The position numbers and the translations under genes are program-made. Shown here in pieces: positions 60,238 through 64,000 of a stretch of 64,000 bases of DNA. The DNA comes from Prochilodus magdalenae (Eukaryota; Chordata; Actinopteri; Characiformes; Prochilodontidae). Location of the stretch: assembly GCA_024036415.1 (NCBI GenBank), contig JAMWET010001089.1, forward strand, positions 214,501 through 278,500. Reading direction: 5' to 3'. Every line of letters starts with the position of its first letter. The stretch's first letter is position 1. The notes beneath the pieces are model-generated. The model was not told the origin of the DNA. It worked only from the letters and a program-made list of their open reading frames with translations, and searched no databases.

Positions 60238-63200
60238 ATGAAGCTCTACAGTTTAAGTGTCCTGTACAAAGGCTCGACCAAGGCCAACCTGCTGAAAGCA
60301 GCCTATGACCTGTCTTCATTTAGTTTCTTTCAGAGGTCCAGGTAGGTACACCACCATGAAAATACAGATGGCTCTTAATGTGTTCCAATTATTTTATATT
60401 GAATGCTTGCTTGTGTAATGCCTCCATGTCTGATCATGTTTTTATCAATATTCGTTTCCAACAGCTTACAGGAGTTCATGACATTCACCAGTGCCCTGAT
60501 AGTTGAGCGCTCATCAATAGGAAGCCGTGCTTCAGTTAAGGAACAAGGTTTGTGCTGATCAGATGACGCTGAAGCTGAACGCTTTAGCACAGGAAGCTGT
60601 CCTTCAGAGCTGCTTATTACTTTCACTGTAACTGGAAGAGCAAATTACTGAGCTGATGTTTCTCAGCTGATCGTTTCACTGCAATTAGAACAACAAATTG
60701 GCCAGCTGCTGTTTTCTTCAGCCAAGGACTGCCAAGGGTCAGAAACTGTGCCATGAACCTTTGTCTCATTGTTTGCCACTGATCTTTGCAAATTTTCCTA
60801 ATACATAGTGTTCTTGTAATTGTCACTTTAATGAGAATCTGCAGTCCAAATGCTGCCCTGTAAGGATGTAAATACTGCTGTCACACATTTTGCCTTCTTG
60901 GCTATCTTATCGCCATGTTTTCCTCCTGTTTAGCTCTGCTCAGATTAGATACGTTTATCAAAGGGACATCTATATTAATGTGTTTGCATGTGTACACAGT
61001 TATAAAACAGCATTTGTGTTATTGTTTAACGGCAGTAAAATTACTACAGGACTCGAGTTTCTTGCAAGTCGAGTCATGCGAATTGCCATGATTGACTTTG
61101 GTATTTAGTGCTTAAGCCAAACCCTTGTTATAGTAAAAAGGAAAGGTAACTGAATAAATCTATGGCTATGATATTCAGGAAGTTGAGTAATCTACCGATT
61201 ACATTGATTACTTTCAAAATTTACATCCACTAAAAATGGATGCAACAATGATGGATGTCTTATTAGGGAATAAATAAACTATGCTCAAATGCTTAAAATA
61301 TGTGAAAGGAACTTAAACAGGTATTTGTCAGACTCTTGAGAGACTGTTAAGTCTTTGCTGATATCAAGAATAAATAAATACAAAATGGTCCCACTGGCCC
61401 CAAGGATGCTTCAATAACATTGAAATCATATTTGCAGATCACGGCATATAAACTACCGTAGTTAGTTAGATAGTTAGGTACATGTTTGGGTTTGCTTGTG
61501 TGGATTTATTGTGGATTGCTGTGTGCAGACCTCATGAGCAGAAACGCAGATGCTACAAGATGGAAACCAATAGTTGGCCACAAAAACGGAATGGCCAGCA
61601 TACAGTACTTTAAATAGCCAATACAGGTCTCGGGGGAAAAAGATCTTATGGATAGTTTTTAAAACACAAACTAAAAACTGCAGTACAAGATTGGCAGAGC
61701 ACTTCTAGAGGAAAAAAAACAAAAACAGTTTTTTGCATCATTAAGCTTGTCGTCGTCCACTAAGTCTTAAAAGGACTTTTTCCCTTTTCAACAACATTGA
61801 ATACATGCAAATAGCAAGGCAACACAGGCTTTGACTGTGTGTTCTCTTCAGTACTTTATTGACAGACACTGTGAACATTGATTATATGTTTTCCATAGAA
61901 TATCTGTGTCATGTGTATGTCCGGAACGACAACCTCAGTGGAGTAGTGATTGCTGACAGTGAATACCCCTCCAGAGTGTGCTTCACTTTGCTTGATAAGG
62001 TGAGCCTGATTTTTTTTTCCTCTGTGGTAGAGGAAGTGTTTGGGGAAGTGTTTAGGGAAGTATGTACTGTTGTGGAATAATCAGTGTTAAAGATAGCTTA
62101 GTAATGTTATGTATGCAGAAGAAGGAAGCTGTGCTAAATGGCAGTTGTGTAGTGATGTGTAAGAGCTTAATTCTAGTGTTATGTTTAGGTCAAAACAAGC
62201 CATAAATACAAATGTATTGGCTAAAAAAGTGGTTATTGTTTTGTGTTTAAAAAGCATGGTCTTAGATTTGCAAACCAGAGTCAAATCAACCAAACGTTTT
62301 TAAGAATGTGTAAAGGGAGACTATGATGTTGTTTTTGCTACATCAAGATCTAGTTTAAATATTCATATTCCATTAAATATGATGGTTTATTATCCCCCAC
62401 CTTTATCATTGATCATTCTTATTAAAACATGCAAGTAAGAAAGATGATGGGGGGTGAAAAAGATTTTTTGGCTATTTAAAAAATAAATCATAATTGTTCT
62501 GGTAAATTAAATGGCATGGATCAGTATATAGCGTTTAATCAGAATAATAAAACAGTCAGAACCTGGTGCAGACTGATTTAGTGGTGCAGTCATGCCTGTT
62601 ACAGCTTTTTTCTTGTTACAACATTTTTTCTCATGTTGGCAGGTGTTGGATGAATTCTCCCGTCAGGTAGACAGCATAGACTGGCCCTCCGGTTCACCAG
62701 CCACGGTTCAGTACACAGCCTTGGACAGCTATCTGGCCAAGTATCAGGTAAGATGTATGAAAATGTAATTTTGTTTCAGTTTGTCAGCTACAAAATATTG
62801 AATAAAATAGACTCAGCTTGTTACAATTGTCCTGTATTTATACCTCATCTGTCGTTCATAGAACCCCCGGGAGGCAGATGCCATGACCAAAGTACAAGCT
62901 GAACTGGACGAAACCAAAATTATTCTGGTGAGAAACTGTACCTATTTAAAGTCAGAGTGAATCCAAAATCGTAGTATGTTTTCCTTCTGTGCTATGACAC
63001 ATTTCTGACTGAAAAAGGTGTTAGGAGAAGTCTCTGAGCAAGGGAACTGTAACCAAAATCAGATGATGTTTTAGAATTGGGCAAAATCGTTATGCTTAGA
63101 TGAGTGATTTTAGGGAATCAAAAATTTTGGGTGTATATTTTAATAGAATACTCACAGTGTTCTAAATATTGTAATATGAGTTTTATTGTACTGGGTGCAT

Positions 63201-63637
63201 TTATTTTTTTATTTTTTTATTTTTTTTATCATTTCTGACAACATGTCTCTGTAACTTTGTATCTTTGTCCACAGCACAACACTATGGAGTCTCTTCTGGA
63301 ACGAGGTGAAAAGCTGGATGATTTGGTGCAGAAGTCAGAGCATCTGGGAAATCAGTCAAAAGCCTTTTATAAAACGGTTAGTACATGTGCTGTGACAGAA
63401 TGCTTGCGTCACACACATGGAGCAATAAAGAATCTACTGAAATTGTTTCTGGTAATACAGCTACAAAATAACATTGGATTTGTCATAGTTGGCTAACTTC
63501 GCTACCAGAGCTTGCTCAAACAGTGTAGAGGAGTAAATATAATGGCTAACAGTGAATGAAGACCCAATTTGGCAGTTAATACCTTGTCAAGATCACAAGG
63601 CTATATAATTCAATCAGTATATTAATCGTGTGTGTAT

Positions 63638-63732
<95 letters not shown>

Positions 63733-63805
63733 TATATTAATCGTTTGTGCTTTATTCTGTTCCATATAGGCACGGAAGCAGAACTCTTGCTGTGAGGTGA
63801 TGTGA
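60238..63805 (+). CDS. ykt6: YKT6, lipidated longin-type R-SNARE
   Basis: YKT6 is a SNARE that cycles between cytosol and membranes and drives fusion in ER-Golgi, endosomal and autophagosome-lysosome traffic. Exons are 60238-60341, 60465-60547, 61899-61999, 62643-62747, 62862-62927, 63275-63376 and 63770-63805, totalling 597 nt for 198 residues, the same length as human YKT6. The longin domain (about 1-125) begins MKLYSLSVLYKG and contains SFSFFQRSS and NEYPSRV-like DSEYPSRVCFTLL. The R-SNARE coil (about 138-190) has the zero-layer Arg163 in MESLLERGEKLDDL. The C-terminus is CCEVM: Cys194 for palmitoylation and a CAAX-type box CEVM for farnesylation of Cys195. The human protein ends CCAIM, so the a1/a2 residues differ. 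The 3' UTR continues past the window end. A long (TA)n lies about 45 bp before the last exon. Confidence 0.98.
60548..61898 (+). other. ykt6 intron 2, nothing recognised
   Basis: This is the largest ykt6 coding intron, AT-rich, without a clear repeat boundary, RNA gene or extra exon. Confidence 0.6.
63646..63732. repeat. (TA)n microsatellite in the last ykt6 intron
   Basis: About 40 TA units preceded by GTGTGTATGTATGTGTGTA. It ends roughly 40 bp before the acceptor of the final coding exon. Confidence 0.95.
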
Positions 63806-64000
63806 TAGCATTATAACGGACTGAACTCTCCTGGGCCACCCTTTGTTTATCCTTTATCTATTTCTAGTTCTCTCGATTCTTTCTCTTCCTCTTTCTCCTG
63901 GCCTGGGCTGGCACACAGACACCCCTGAGAGGCTATAATGAATGTTGAGGATGGAGAGATTCATTGACTTGGGTATTTAATTTAGTTTTTTTTTTGTTTG

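Overview
The window is vertebrate nuclear DNA, almost certainly from a teleost fish and probably an ostariophysan such as a characiform or catfish relative. The proteins are clear orthologues of vertebrate genes. The genes have many short exons with GT-AG introns. The intervening DNA is full of Tc1/mariner relics, MITE-like foldbacks, LINE 3' ends, a tRNA-derived SINE and long CA/TA microsatellites. No bacterial, viral or organellar gene was seen.

Layout from left to right: (1) the last four coding exons of a GRK4/5/6-subfamily G protein-coupled receptor kinase, plus strand, ending at 3477. (2) Complete ash2l, minus strand, start codon at 14574 and stop at 4419, 16 coding exons that join in frame to 588 aa. 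It converges tail to tail with the kinase gene. (3) About 13 kb without a recognised gene, holding a GA-rich tract, a 3.3-kb minisatellite/LINE-tail tandem duplication, an old repeat split by a Tc1 element, and a G+C-richer segment. (4) A compact two-exon NK-type homeobox gene (27728-29325, 189 aa) with its own TATA box and an N-terminal Eh1-like repressor motif. (5) A 7-kb transposon-rich gap. (6) Complete aebp1 (ACLP), 36836-57408, 20 coding exons joining to 1071 aa: signal peptide, Lys/Pro repeats, discoidin domain, catalytically dead carboxypeptidase domain, transthyretin-like domain and a Ser/Thr/Arg-rich tail. (7) ykt6, coding exons 60238-63805, 198 aa, with a 5' non-coding exon and a 3' UTR running out of the window.

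The five genes are functionally unrelated: receptor desensitisation, H3K4 methylation, developmental transcription, collagen matrix assembly and vesicle fusion. What links them is ancient synteny. A GRK4/5/6 gene and an NK-type homeobox flanking ash2l look like the fourth member of the FGFR-GRK-NKX1 paralogon, which mammals have partly lost.

I found no previously undescribed biological system. The observations most worth checking are the paralogon gene pair, substitution of two active-site residues in AEBP1, a weak splice donor in aebp1, the recent 1.3-kb tandem duplication, the intron-filling 42-bp minisatellite apparently born from a foldback element, and a CA/TA/TG inverted repeat in an aebp1 intron. 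Exon boundaries were assigned by hand from splice consensus, reading frame and remembered family sequences. No alignment or database search was run.
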